From the NCBI GenBank assembly GCA_903772945.1, contig CAICTM010000681.1, positions 1 through 53,146 on the forward strand: a stretch of DNA of 53,146 nt. The letters are read 5' to 3'. The DNA comes from Seminavis robusta. Taxonomy: Eukaryota; Bacillariophyta; Bacillariophyceae; Naviculales; Naviculaceae. This document shows, in pieces, positions 19,923 to 32,000 of this stretch (position 1 is the first letter of the stretch; each line of letters starts with the position of its first letter). Position numbers and translations under genes: made by a program. The notes under the pieces were generated by a model that was given only the letters and a program-made list of their open reading frames with translations, searched no databases and was not told the origin of the DNA.

Positions 19923-21584
19923 TTAACATTCTCCTATACCTTGGGAGCAACAACAGGAATTATGATTATTGCATAAGTTTGTTGTGATTGTCAAATTGTC
20001 CCACAGGCTCTTCTTCTCACAGAAACTATCTGGTATCTGCAGTGCCCCCACGTGAAGCACCTTCAAAGATGGTAACTCTAACAGTTCTTCTGGTAGTGTT
20101 CCACTGAGTTCATTGTCTTGAAGGAGAAGAGTTTCCAATCGTGTCAAGAGCCCCAGCTCAGTTGGCACAGTAGATTGCAACTTGTTTGAACTCAAGTCCA
20201 ACAGAGTCAGAGATGTCATTTGTCCCAAGCTGGTCGGCAAAATCACAGAAAGTTTGCAGTTGGAGATTCTGAGTGCCTGTAAAGCAGTTTCTTGAAATGG
20301 CATCATTGACCCCACCGGTAGAAAATGGTCCATGCTGTTCTCATTCTCCAGGTTGACATGAAGAAAACTGATGTACTCGAGCCTAGAGAGATGAAACACT
20401 TCTGGAGGTATGCCTACTTTGCCTTCACCGTGATCATATCCCTCAACTGACATTCTTCGATAATGGCCCTCCGTGTCACACTCTCCTTGAAAAAAAACTG
20501 ACTGGTGTCGGCTGCATTCATCCACATGATATGTGACCCAAGCCCCTTGGAGTGCATTTGCTTTTGTTTTGAATCGTGAGAATAAGTGCCTCATGCATGC
20601 ATAGTATAGACAAGACATGCCAAATCGTTGTATCTTCCGCCAGTCTTGATAAGAGTCCCAGAATGGATCCTTTGAAATCCAATTGTATGCCAAATGCTGT
20701 GATGTTGTTGGGTCCTGCATGGCAGCAATGGTGCGATTGGTAATATTCGGGACAAGGTAAGAATCTGTTCCAGATTGGTCTGTTTCCGATGTAGGGTTGC
20801 CATCACCAGTCAGTATAGCTGTTGGAATAGCTATTGCCAGACTTATCACAATCACAATCACAATCATTGAAACTCCAAGTGCCATGTTGTTTCTTGGGGT
20901 GCTGGTGTGGTCCTCGGCATGATCCCCTTCACCCCCCTCCACTTGTGACGTCCTGTTGCTACCACTATCCTCCCCACTGGCGTCATCCACATTATTATCA
21001 CCACTATTATTCATAACAAATGGCCGAACATCCATTGCCCCTGGTAACCCTGGATATGCTCCAGGGATTTGTGAATTGGCCGATATTGTAGTAGGAGGTT
21101 TGGTGGGACGTCCCCTGTTGTCGTAGACCACGTCGGGTGTATCCAGTTGTCGCCTGGTTGGACGTTCCGTTTGTAAGGGTTGCTTTGCCGTGCTACTACC
21201 GGTGTCTTTTGGGATGACATAGTCCGTTGTGGGGTGACCGTGGCTACGAATGGTGGCCAGTTGCATCAAGAAGTGATCATCGGCAGCAGTATTATACAAT
21301 CCATCTTCTTCTTCTTGTACGTCTTGCTGTGACTGCTGGGACGAATCTAAATTTCCCTTATTCTTGAGATCTTCCAGTGCCTGGCGGCCAAGGGGAACGT
21401 TACTGGGGTTCTGATTCCGATCCTCAATAATCTGTTGGAGATCCGCCAATTGGATGCCCTCGTTGTCGCCGTCGTCATCATGGTCGTCACGTCGGCTGTA
21501 GTCTCGGTGCCTGGGTTGGCTTACAGCCGATGGAACTCGTTCTCGTCTGCTGCTATTGCTGTTGTGTCGCTCATCAGATGCCAT
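19923..21584 (-). CDS. LRR receptor-like membrane protein
   Basis: Single exon, 553 residues. The long N-terminal part (1-233) is polar, low-complexity and presumably cytosolic. One membrane helix lies at about 234-259, and the C-terminal part carries the capping region and leucine-rich repeats. That part begins with DPTTSQHLAYNWISKDP and a QRF-x-LYYA block, the pattern of the large diatom LRR family. Repeats fall at about 395-515 (SLTLLDLSSNKLQSTVPTEL, RLETLLLQDNELSGTLPEEL), and a C-terminal Cys cluster (CCCSQGIGEC) follows. The usual T-G-G-x-S-W block after LYYA is replaced by an unrelated sequence (MRHLFSRFKTKA), so the cap is divergent. No kinase domain is present. A recognition or adhesion role is inferred. 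It lies head to head with the DOMON-like gene across 739 bp. Confidence 0.85.
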   Translation of the reverse strand: MASDERHNSNSSRRERVPSAVSQPRHRDYSRRDDHDDDGDNEGIQLADLQQIIEDRNQNPSNVPLGRQALEDLKNKGNLDSSQQSQQDVQEEEDGLYNTAADDHFLMQLATIRSHGHPTTDYVIPKDTGSSTAKQPLQTERPTRRQLDTPDVVYDNRGRPTKPPTTISANSQIPGAYPGLPGAMDVRPFVMNNSGDNNVDDASGEDSGSNRTSQVEGGEGDHAEDHTSTPRNNMALGVSMIVIVIVISLAIAIPTAILTGDGNPTSETDQSGTDSYLVPNITNRTIAAMQDPTTSQHLAYNWISKDPFWDSYQDWRKIQRFGMSCLYYACMRHLFSRFKTKANALQGAWVTYHVDECSRHQSVFFQGECDTEGHYRRMSVEGYDHGEGKVGIPPEVFHLSRLEYISFLHVNLENENSMDHFLPVGSMMPFQETALQALRISNCKLSVILPTSLGQMTSLTLLDLSSNKLQSTVPTELGLLTRLETLLLQDNELSGTLPEELLELPSLKVLHVGALQIPDSFCEKKSLWDNLTITTNLCNNHNSCCCSQGIGEC

Positions 21585-22323
21585 GGTGGGGATATGGTAG
21601 TAAGGCTTGGTTGGGGTGTCCTTTAAAACAAATAAAAGATGCTTTGATGTTGGGGCTGATGCTGATGCAGAGTACTAGCTACTAGCTAGTACCGGTAGTA
21701 CACGTACCGTCTGGTACCAGCAGGGCATGGTCGCGCCAGTCGAATGACTCGATTGGATAAATGTTCGAATTGAGTTGTACTGTACGAATGGGTGGAAGGT
21801 CAGACCTGCCTTTCGCTGCAGTGGCACGAACCCTGTCTCTATCATGTTCTTAGTTTCAAGCAAATAATGAGCGTCTCATTCGAGTGAGTCGAGTCTCAGT
21901 CACACAACCTCACCGTTCTTTATCAAAATGATGAGTCACAACCTTCTTCACGACTTAATTATGATGCGGAGGTAACAACGTAACAACGTCACATCCACGT
22001 CTCCTGTTCAAGATTTCTACGCACCTCTTTGCTCCATTTAACGGCTAGACTAACCGTGTCATTCGTTTGATGACTTAGTAATCCGAACAACACGTCATCC
22101 TCTTTGCTTCCACCTCAGCCTGGCCACTACATGTAGCCAGATAGTCAGCCTCGCCGATTCGATTCGATTCGATTCCACGGGAAATTCTTACGAAACGATT
22201 GTAAAAATAAGGGGGTGTAGTTTACGAAACGATTGTGGTAGTCTATCGGTAGTCTAGCTTGTAAAGGGTGTTTTTTTTCACAAAATCGAAAACTGGGATC
22301 TCATCTATTCAGGAAATCGAACA
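21585..22323. promoter_or_regulatory. Divergent promoter region between the LRR and DOMON-like genes
   Basis: The two flanking genes start outward from this 739-bp stretch, so it must hold both 5' ends. Visible are CTAGCTACTAGCTAGTACC near 21676-21694, an (ATTCG)n microsatellite at about 22156-22176, and a T-rich run at about 22271-22279. No specific factor site can be named. Confidence 0.5.
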
Positions 22324-24743
22324 ATGATGAGGGTATCTTTTGGTGCTACGGTTTGGAGTCTCCTGGCTCTGGCTCCGGGGATTGCTGCTGCTGTGGGACT
22401 CCCCGACAGCCATCCATCGGTTGGGGTGTTGTCCAAGTTCAACTTTAAGTGTCCCTACGCCGAAGAATGGGTCACCAAAGGACCACTCCAGGCCGCCTTG
22501 GATCTTGGTCTGGTGCAAAATGTCACTACCATCACCACCTCAAAATCTGGTGGAAGGCAACAGCTTCGTCGTCGCACTCAGCAGGATACGATTGTGGCTG
22601 GATCCTGTGTCTACACCAACGCTTGGTCCGGGCAAGTGGCTTGCTTGGAAATGAGAGGAGACGCTTGGACGGGTGCCACCATGGAGTCACGTTGTGCTTC
22701 GGAGACAGATTCTACATTGACGGCCGGGGCTCCCTGTGCTGTTCCAGGCGGAATGACGGGTTGGTGTTTGGTGGGTGAAGATGGGTCCATTGAGGCGACT
22801 CCCATGGCAGGTGACAACAACTGTGGACAAACACAGAGCGCTTGTGAGACTTTCATGACGGGAACCTTTGAAGCTGCCGGAGACTGTGCCACAGAGTCGC
22901 CTGAAGCCGCAGAGGGAGCTGAAGGCGACGAGGGAGCTCATAGCTTTCCCTATGCAGTCCCCGCTGCTGGTGATGGACCAGTCACTTGTGCCATTGCTCC
23001 AGGTACGTGCAGAATGTTGTGGGCTGTCGTTCTCAAAACCTACATGGTCGATTCACTTTTTTTCTCTATTCAATCTCCTTTCAAGGTGCCATTGGAGCCG
23101 GTCATCAGGCCGCCTACAGTTTGGGTTACAGCCCCAACTGTGAGGGCACTCCGGCGGAAGGATCTCCTTACATGTGGCCCATGGCTTGGTCGGCCCATGT
23201 GGAATCCAAGTCCATGGAGTTTGGTTCGGACGATGTTTTGTACCACTCGGTCGGGCGAGTCCATTATCGTCTCGACAAGAACTGGAAACGACAAGATTGG
23301 TGGTACCAACGCGGAGTTCAGCGCAACCTTGGAACAGGACCTTGTCTTCCCGAAAATCGAGTCGACGAGTTGAGCGAAGGTTCCGTCAAGGCATGCCGTC
23401 GTGATTCCGATGAATACACAACCATGATCCATCGAGGCAGCAAGATGTTTTTCATTTCGTGGAAGAACGACACGGTGGTTGGCTCGAGTGATCCGGCTCA
23501 GATTTCCCAATGCGACTGGTTGGACCTCCAAGTGGTCGGCAACATTCGCCCAGACTGGTACATGGATGACAGGGGCGACTCGACGGATGTGCAATATCTT
23601 GGAAATCAACATGTATTGCATGAAAATGAGCCACGGTTGGTCAAGCAATGGCGCAAGAAGGACTTTGCTAACCAATACTTTGTCATGTCCATCCTGGCAA
23701 ACCCCAGGGATGACGAAGTTCACTGGCCAATGATTCTCAATGTCCCAGGAGAAGGATTTGGTGACGACTTTTTGCAGGTGTACACCAATCATTCCATGCT
23801 GACGGATGATGACGATGACCGTTTCTTACTCGATGAGTTGCTCGAAGCGATTGGCGGTACTTGTGAAAAGATGGAAATGGGAGGAGGAGCCGGACCACCG
23901 ACTGGTGAGACTGTACACATCCCCAGCAACCTGGAAGTTGATGAAAACTCTTGGTTCAGCAATGTATACACCTACAGTCCTGTCTGGGAACCACCAGTCA
24001 GTGACGAATCGCAGAGCATTGCTTCTGGGGAAACAGGTATTGCTACAACCGAAATGGGAAATCTTGTGGTGGAATCTTGCTACGACCAAGCGGACAGTGC
24101 TGTCAAACTTTCTGTCACGTTCAAAGGAATCGAAATGACTGACGACGACCAGTTTCCTTGGATGGCACTCGGATATCGCGAAACCGAGGAGTGTCTCATG
24201 AACCCCCGTGACGGTGCTGACACTGAACTGATCATGCTCAAGTCCTCTCCTACATCCGACCTTGTAGATGCTCACTTTGGTCATTTGCCCTCTGGTGCGC
24301 GAAGGTTTGATGCTTCCGCAGTGTCTTCCATATCGGAGAGCTTGATGCCACTCACCGAGAAGAAGGGATATTCACAGGTTCAAACGCACATCCCAACCCC
24401 ACTGGCCATCTCCAAGAGCGAGACCAATGAGATTCCCGAGGCTGATTCTGTTACTCTCAGCTTCAAGCAAAGCATGGAGACTGTCCCTGAAGCAATGCAT
24501 CTCATGTACGCCATTGGAGCCTCTGCCGAGGTTGGATTCCACAAGACTCGAGAGTGCTTCGAACTCGTAGCGTTCCCCTTCTGCGCCGCCGATGAACCTC
24601 TGCCCTCTGTCGAATCCAGCTCATCCAGTGTTGAAGCTGAAGCAACAGAAGGAAACTCCAACGAACCAACGTCTGCTGCTGCACAGTTGGCTGGCGTACT
24701 GCCTGCTCTGCTTTTTGTTGTAGGCTCCTTGCTCCTCGTGTAA
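22324..24743 (+). CDS. Secreted, probably GPI-anchored protein with a DOMON-like domain
   Basis: Two exons, 22324-23002 and 23086-24743, join across an 83-bp GT-AG intron in one frame of 778 residues. A signal peptide (MMRVSFGATVWSLLALAPGIAAA) leads a Cys-containing N-terminal part with an RRR site near 78-80, then a large central region I do not recognise (Trp/Tyr-rich, about 228-530). Residues about 556-725 resemble a DOMON domain, which binds haem or sugars: FPWMALGYRETEECLM in the first half and a MHLMYAIGASAEVGFH ending. The C-terminus is a Ser-rich stretch, then a hydrophobic tail (about 757-778) ending LLLV, as in GPI signals. This suggests an extracellular surface protein, perhaps redox-active or carbohydrate-binding. 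The DOMON call is by pattern only. Confidence 0.75.
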
Positions 24744-26012
24744 ATACATACATACATACATACATACCTACATGTACATAACTAAGATTTTGGTAAAGAG
24801 AGTTGATGGCTTGCTGGTTCCCTTCTTTCGCAGGATTGCTTTCTTTGGACAGCGAGCGAGCTCCACTAGGCGCAACCACACGTATTTGGTTTCTCCTGCC
24901 TCTGGCTCTAGCTAGCTAGTACCTGGTACCTATACTACCATAGAACCAACACCATCGAGGCCTCCCTCACGCAACAAAAGCAGCTGGCTGTTGGTGAAAC
25001 TCGAGGATAGTACACCAGGGATGGCTGGGTTGTTGCCGTGAGTGGATATTCAAACCGCGGGAAGCAGCCAGCTTTCATCCACCAGACTGGATGTCTCCTG
25101 TCAAAGTGATGAATTGGTGCAACTTGTATTTTCATTCTGACTCGACTCGGAATGTTGTTTGCAGGCAGGGTCTGAAATTGCTTCTTTGGCTGGGAGCGAT
25201 GCAGCTGCGAGTGGATATTTCAGGTGCGCTTTGCTTTGAGAGGCTCTCCTCGTCGCTGGAGATGAAAAAGCTAGAAAGGATGTATTACTTCTTGTTTGGA
25301 TGGCTGGCTGATGCATACCACTGTGGGACATCCACGCAGCCATCCAGCGTTTTCAACACTATTTGTTTTGACTTGACATGGCCATCTTTGGCGAGAGCTA
25401 TGGAAGGTTCTGGATCAAACACTGACTTCACCTCCACCAGCAAAGCTCTAGCTAGTAGAGTAGCGGTAGTCCGCAATCTGTAGCTAGACTAGTCTACATG
25501 TACTTGTGGTTTTACTAGTAGAGCCAGCTTTTTGGAATGCCAATACAACCAGTGGTCATTATTTGTGCCATCTGAAAGGGTATTTGTGTCCGGTTCTTTC
25601 CTGTAATTTTCTAAGTGTTTCCTGCTCATCCGCCGTACCAAAGACCCCACCGACAAACCTTTTCCTCCTTTGCCTTGGACGCCTCCAAAGCAGTCAAGTC
25701 AAGGCAACAAACACAAGTGGCCAAGCTAATTTCTTTTTCTATCTCCAGTACCGTTGAATTGCACCAATCAATCCGCAGACAATCCCAATCCCATAGAGGC
25801 TTACGACTTGACTGTTGATGGACGACATCTATCTAGTCTCTTTTGGTAGGAAAGGAGAGCACAGCAGGCAATACCATACATGCAGTAGAGAGCACCACCA
25901 CAATTCAAATCCTTCAAGTCTTCCATCATCCAATTTCAGTTTGTTCTGATCAATCGATAGACCAGCTAGTAGAATCCATCCATCCATCCATCCATCTTTA
26001 AAATAGGGCCCA
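24744..26012. other. Intergenic spacer with (CATA)n and (CATC)n microsatellites
   Basis: It holds a (CATA)n run at about 24746-24768, CTAGCTAGCTAG at about 24908-24920, and (CATC)n at about 25975-25996. The last lies 17 bp before the next start codon and so probably sits in its 5' UTR. The short open frames here look random. Confidence 0.55.
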
Positions 26013-29000
26013 ATGAATCGATCTCAAAAACGTCTGTTGATTCCCAAAAGCAGCAGTGAAGACGACAGCAGCAGCAGCAGCAGCAGTGGTGTAGATTTGG
26101 AAGAGGGTATGACCAGTGGCATGGTCCAGGCGGCAGGAGGAGAAGTCATTGTTGTGGACAACAAGAACGACCAACAGCAGTCACAACAACACCAACAAAA
26201 GAGAATGAAACCGCGCAAGAGTGTGACGATTTTCGAAGACACGGATCATCGCAACATGATTGCCGCCTTGGAAGATGGCATTGACGATGACGATGATGAC
26301 GATGATGATGATGTGGATTCCTTCATGATGGACGATTCGTCCATGCAAGAGCGTTTTCGAGATTCCGACTTGACCATGCGGCAGAGCAATGCCACGGCCA
26401 TTCTAGGAGGAAGCAAGAAAAAGAAGAAATCCAACAAAAAGAAAAAACAGAGTGGTGGTCCACTAGTAGCACAAGAAGAAACGACAAAAATCAATCGCAT
26501 GCGACTCTTGCTCTTGTCCGTATTACTCGTGGCCGCCGTGACGGTGGCATCGGTGATTGCCGTCTTTTTACAACAAGAAGAACAAGACAAATTCGAAACC
26601 GCCTTTTTGACTCATGCGTCCAAAATCATGGATTCGTTACAAATCAACATTCAAACGCAATTGGCAACGCTGGAGACCTTTGCCATTACACTGACATCCT
26701 TTGCCGAAGCGACCAATGCTACGTGGCCGTTTGTGACACTGCCCGATTACGAACGACGCACCCATTCCATTCTCGGTCAAGCCAAGAGTTTGTCACTCAT
26801 TGTATTGCCGCTCGTCACCAATACGACACGACAAACGTGGGAACAATACTCGGTAGAGCACTTTGGGGAATGGGCACAAGAGAGTCGTGATTTTCAAGTC
26901 CAAGGTGGATACGACCATTACAACAATAATCACCACAACAACAATCACAATAATCCATTCCGAGCAAGACATGCCTTTTTGCGCAATCATACTCATACTT
27001 CTGATACTGAAAGTACATCATCATCCTCTACTTCTGAAAGTAGCAGTACGACGACACTGACGACCGCCACGGCCACACTCGATTACTCGGCCGGTATTTC
27101 CCATGTCATTCATACCCGCAATGCCTTGGGAGTCCGGATTGCAGCTCCATCTACGGATGAGTTTTATTTTCCAATTTGGCAAAATGCACCCTTTGCCAAT
27201 CAACAAGTCGAAAACAACAATCTATTCACACTCGACAGATATCAAGCCGGCCTTCAAGTGGTATTGCAAGAAGGAAAGGCCAGTATGGGAACGACGGCCA
27301 ATCAATACGATCCACCGGATCCACGGACCGAACCATTTCTCGTTACCGTGGCATCACTGATTGAATTGTGGGGATTGCAAGAATCAAATACGAAGGACGA
27401 CAGTAAGGATCCATTTGGATTCTTGTTTTATCCCATTCGAGACAACAATAACAACAACATTGTGGGAGCCATGATCATGTACCTCCATTGGAGAAGTCTC
27501 TTTCTCGATATACTCCCGCCACAAGCCGCCGGAATTGATGTCGTCTTTGAAAGTGTCTGTCATACTACTACGAATGATCCACAAGAACAAGAACTCGAAC
27601 GAGATATTTTCACCTATCGCATCCATGGAGTCCATGCCGAATTTGTAGCCTCGGGAGATTGGCACGATGCACGGTACGATGATCTCGAACAATCCATTTC
27701 CGTGGTCGACGCTTTTAATCAAAATCGAATGATCAATGATAGTACGTCGTCACGTTATTACGACGGCGTTCCACTCAGTGACAAGAATTGCGATTACATT
27801 TTACGAGTCTATCCCACCGATATGCTCCGAAGTGATTATACCAACAATGCCACGATTTACTATCCGCTCGTCGTCGTGGGTGTATTTTTGTTTGCCGCCA
27901 TGGTTTTTGGACTCTACGATATTACAGTCGAATTACGACAACGCAAGGTCATGCGGACGGCACTCAAAACCAATGCCATTGTCACGTCGTTATTCCCCGA
28001 AGCCATTGCCAATCGTATGATTGAAGAAGAAGACGTCTCGGCCATGATGGCAGAACAACAGAGTGGTGTACCCAGTTCCTTTATCAACACGACACAGAGC
28101 ATGTTTGCAGTGGACAATGTCAGCAGTCACAGCAGTGTCACCACCAACACGTCCACACCCGGAAATAATCGCCGGGCCACGGTCGTGTCCAATGCCAACA
28201 ATTTACTCAAAAAGACGCGCGATTCGCTCTTTTCGCACACGCTGCACAATCGACGCAGCCATGGCGACAATACTAATAATGACAATAATAGTGTCGCGGG
28301 GAATAGCAGTGTCGGCAGCCGGCGACGGGGGAGTATGAATGCGTTTGTGTCCAATCGACAAATGCTATCGACATTGCTGACCGATGGATCCAATCGATCG
28401 TCCAATAAAGCCGACGATGAGTCCATCAAGACGGAAAAATCGCAACCGTGCATGGCGGAATTGTGGCCCGCCACGACCGTCATGGTGGCGGATATCGTGG
28501 GATTTACTTCGTAAGTTTGTTGCCGCAAAAGCAAGAGGCAGATGTTTCAAAAAAGATATGGCGTGTCTGTCTTGTTGTTGTCTCACGAACTCTCGTTTCC
28601 TTTTTTGCCATGTACACAGTTGGTCCAGTGCACGTGATCCTGGACAAGTGTTCTACTTGCTTCAGACAGTCTATCAATCGTTTGACAAGCAAGCGAAAAA
28701 GAAAAAGGTCTTCAAGGGTAAGCTACTTTTGCTGGTTTTTAGTGAAGGTAGTGGCCAAGTGCCTGATATTTCGTCGTTTTCTTACACCGCGGTTTCGTGC
28801 AGTTGAAACGAATGCGGATTCTTACGTAGCTGTCACAGGTAAGCAAGTCAATGCACTTCTTTGGTAGCGGCACCATCCACACAATCAATCAACATACAAA
28901 AGTCCCGAAATTTACCACCTCAACGTTTTCTTTGCCTTTTGCAGGTCTTCCCCAAAAACAGGATGATCACGCCTATCGCATGGCACGCTTTGCGTAAGTG

Positions 29001-32000
29001 CACTTTTGCTTGGTTCGTCTTGTCTGTTCATCCTTGTTGGTTGCAGCTCACGCACGCATCCGATATCATTCTCCCCTCTATTCACTTGAAGTGTGGACTG
29101 TCTGAAAGAAATGAATGAACTGACGATTGAACTTGAGGCAGAACTAGGTACGCTGAGGATAGCGGCAGCATGCTATTGCCGGAAATTGCACAAGGAGAAA
29201 GACTAACCTGGTGCACAAATGGACTTCTTCCAATGCGACCAGGCCCCGACACTGAGGAACTCAAACTCCGCATAGGTACGTTTTTGGACAGCTGGAATGA
29301 ACATGTCGACGTTGATACAATGCTCACGAACATCCTCATAAATGACTCTCTCCAGGCCTCAACTCGGGCCCCGTCACCGCCGGAGTACTGAAGGGAGATC
29401 GCGCACGGTTCCAGGTGGGTTTCATTGGTGCGAAATATTGGATTGTCCGAGAGTCCCTTGCTAATTATTATCACGAACTCGTCTGCCATGAAAGCTTTTT
29501 GGAGACACGGTCAACTTTGCACGTTGTCTTGAAGGGTACGTGCGAGAAGTTTCTTGGGAGTTGTAGGGTGCGGCAGATTGCAGCGGACTAACGCCCCTTC
29601 CCTCTATTTATCAATCTTTGCAACCCATTATACGCCGTCGATTGTAGCACGAGCAAACCAAACCGTATCCATCTCAGCAAAACAACGGCCCAGCTATTGG
29701 AAGCCGCTGGGCATGGTGACTTGGTCGTCCCCCGAGAAGGTCAGGTTCACATCAAAGGTAAAGGCGTGGTGGAGACTTGCTATATTCGAACATCCCATTC
29801 CAAAAATCGAAATAAAAGCATCCATATACCGAGTCAGTTGATGGCGGGTGTAAGCAATGAGGTTGACCAAAAGATCGACCGCCTTATCCAGTGGAATGTC
29901 AAGATTCTCAAGGCACACCTCCAAAAGGTTGTTGCAAGACGCATTGCTGTGAAGGGTAGTACCTCTGGGCAGGAAAAGGCTCCCATCTTTGATCGTGGTG
30001 GGAAAACATGCTTGGAAGAAATCGAGGACATCATTGCAATGCCTCCGTTCGATCCAACAATCCAAGGAAAGGAAATGGATCCTCGGTCAGTCAATCTCGG
30101 ACCCAAAGCAATATTCCAGCTCAACGTGTTTGTTCAGGGAATTGCAGCGCGATACCATGAGGTGAGTCACGCTCCTTCCCGTCCGTCAAAGAACAGTTTT
30201 GTTGCACATCGAGTCCTTCATACCTTTGCCAGCTATCTGCGCCATGTCATTGCTTACCTTTTCATCGGTCTTTTCTTTCACCAAACGAAAACAGAACCCG
30301 TTTCACAACTTCTTCCATGCAAGCAACGTTACCATGAGCGTTTCAAAGATGCTGACCAGAGTTGTAAGCCCCGACCTCGAAGACGAAGGAGTTCCGTCGG
30401 CTACGAATGTGGCACAAACTGCGCATCATTTTTCACATGGGATCACGAGTGATCCGCTAACTCACTTCGCGGTTGTCTTGAGTGCTCTCATTCATGATGT
30501 AAGTCGGCTCCGTACGCATACAGCTAACGCCGATAGCGACGCGGATCTCGCGTTCTCACTTGTTTTCTTCAATCGCAGGTGGACCACCGAGGAATATCAA
30601 ACGCTCAATTGGCAAAGGAAGATCCTTCTATGGCAGAAAGGTACAAGGACAAGTCAATTGCAGAGCAAAACTCCGGTAAGCTTTGCCGCGGATTACATAG
30701 TCACGTTGACTCCAGATGCACGTTCAACTTATCCCCTTGTCTTCCTTCCGTCCCACTACAGTGGATATCGCTTGGGACTTGCTGATGAGCCCCGGAATGA
30801 GCGACCTTCGAGCATGTATCTACAGTGATAGCGACGAACTGCACAGATTTCGGCAGGTGAGTCTCTCTCCCAAGAGCTGAAGTCATCTGATCCATCCGTG
30901 GTTCCTAATATTCTCCGTACTGCTGCTGTCACAGATGCTCATCAAGACTGTGCTGGCGACGGACATCTTCGATAAGGTACATGCGCGAAACTTTCTGCTA
31001 TGATTACACCTATTGCTGTCAACGAATTCTCACTCTCCTTCCCGCAACATCCAGGAGCTGAACGACCTTCGCAAGAAACGTTGGGCAATGGCTTTTGACA
31101 AGTCGAAAGATGTCGACCCCGCCCTGGCCGAACAGGAGGCCAACGTGAAAGCAACCATTGTTGTGAGTTCCTCGTTGCCGTCATATATGTTTCTGTCTCC
31201 AGCTTTGCCTATCCTGATGATTGTTCGTCTCGACAGATTGAGCATCTGATCCAAGCTTCAGATGTGTCGCATACAGTAAGTCTGACAGAAAGATAGAGTA
31301 GACCACACTTTGGTGAAGAAACAGTGGGGACTCATTGACTTCTTCGTGTTTGTTACTTGCAGATGCAACACTGGCATATCTACAGGTGAGAAGAGAGTCG
31401 TCGAAAGAGTGTCAGTACCCGTCTTTGTGCACTTGTTGGCCTTGTAGCTGACCCTAGTTCTTCGTGTTTTACAATCTTCGTAAAAGAAAATGGAACGCAA
31501 GGCTCTTTGCCGAGCTGTACGAAGCTTACCTTGCAGGCCGTATGGGGAAGGACCCCAGTACGTTTTGGTACAATGGCGAAATTGGCTTCTTTGACAATTA
31601 CATCATCCCCCTCGCAAAGAAATTGAAGGTGCGCTCAGCTATTTGCATTATTTATTTGGTTTTCGTTTTGCCTCGCGACCTCCATGACCTTACCGTTCGT
31701 CGGTTCCGGGGCATCCAATCGACGATGACGCAGGAGTGCCAAGTTTTTGGGGTTTCGAGTGCAGAATTCTTGAGCTATGCGATTGCCAATAGAGACGAAT
31801 GGGTTCGCAAGGGGGAGGAAATCGTAGAAGACATGGTAAAGCAATATCGAGACCCGTCTATGGTGGAAGAAATGGAAGACGAGATTGACGAGAGCTACGT
31901 TGACGATGACGAAGAGGATGACTTATTAGAAGAAGTTGAAGAAAACAAAGCTGTCGACAAGGACGCCGCCCCGAAGAAGCCAGCACTCCAAGGAATTCTA

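Noticed and set aside
22986..23085. Apparent N-terminus of the second DOMON-gene frame starting at 22986
   Set aside because: It lies in the end of exon 1 read out of frame plus the intron 23003-23085; the GT-AG join explains the frame change.
26281..26320. GAT-rich run as a microsatellite
   Set aside because: It is in frame within exon 1 and encodes an Asp run in the polar N-terminus, so it is treated as coding.
31464..31486. Apparent start of a separate gene at 31464
   Set aside because: It is intron sequence; the AG at 31485-31486 joins to exon 16 and keeps the PDE domain continuous.
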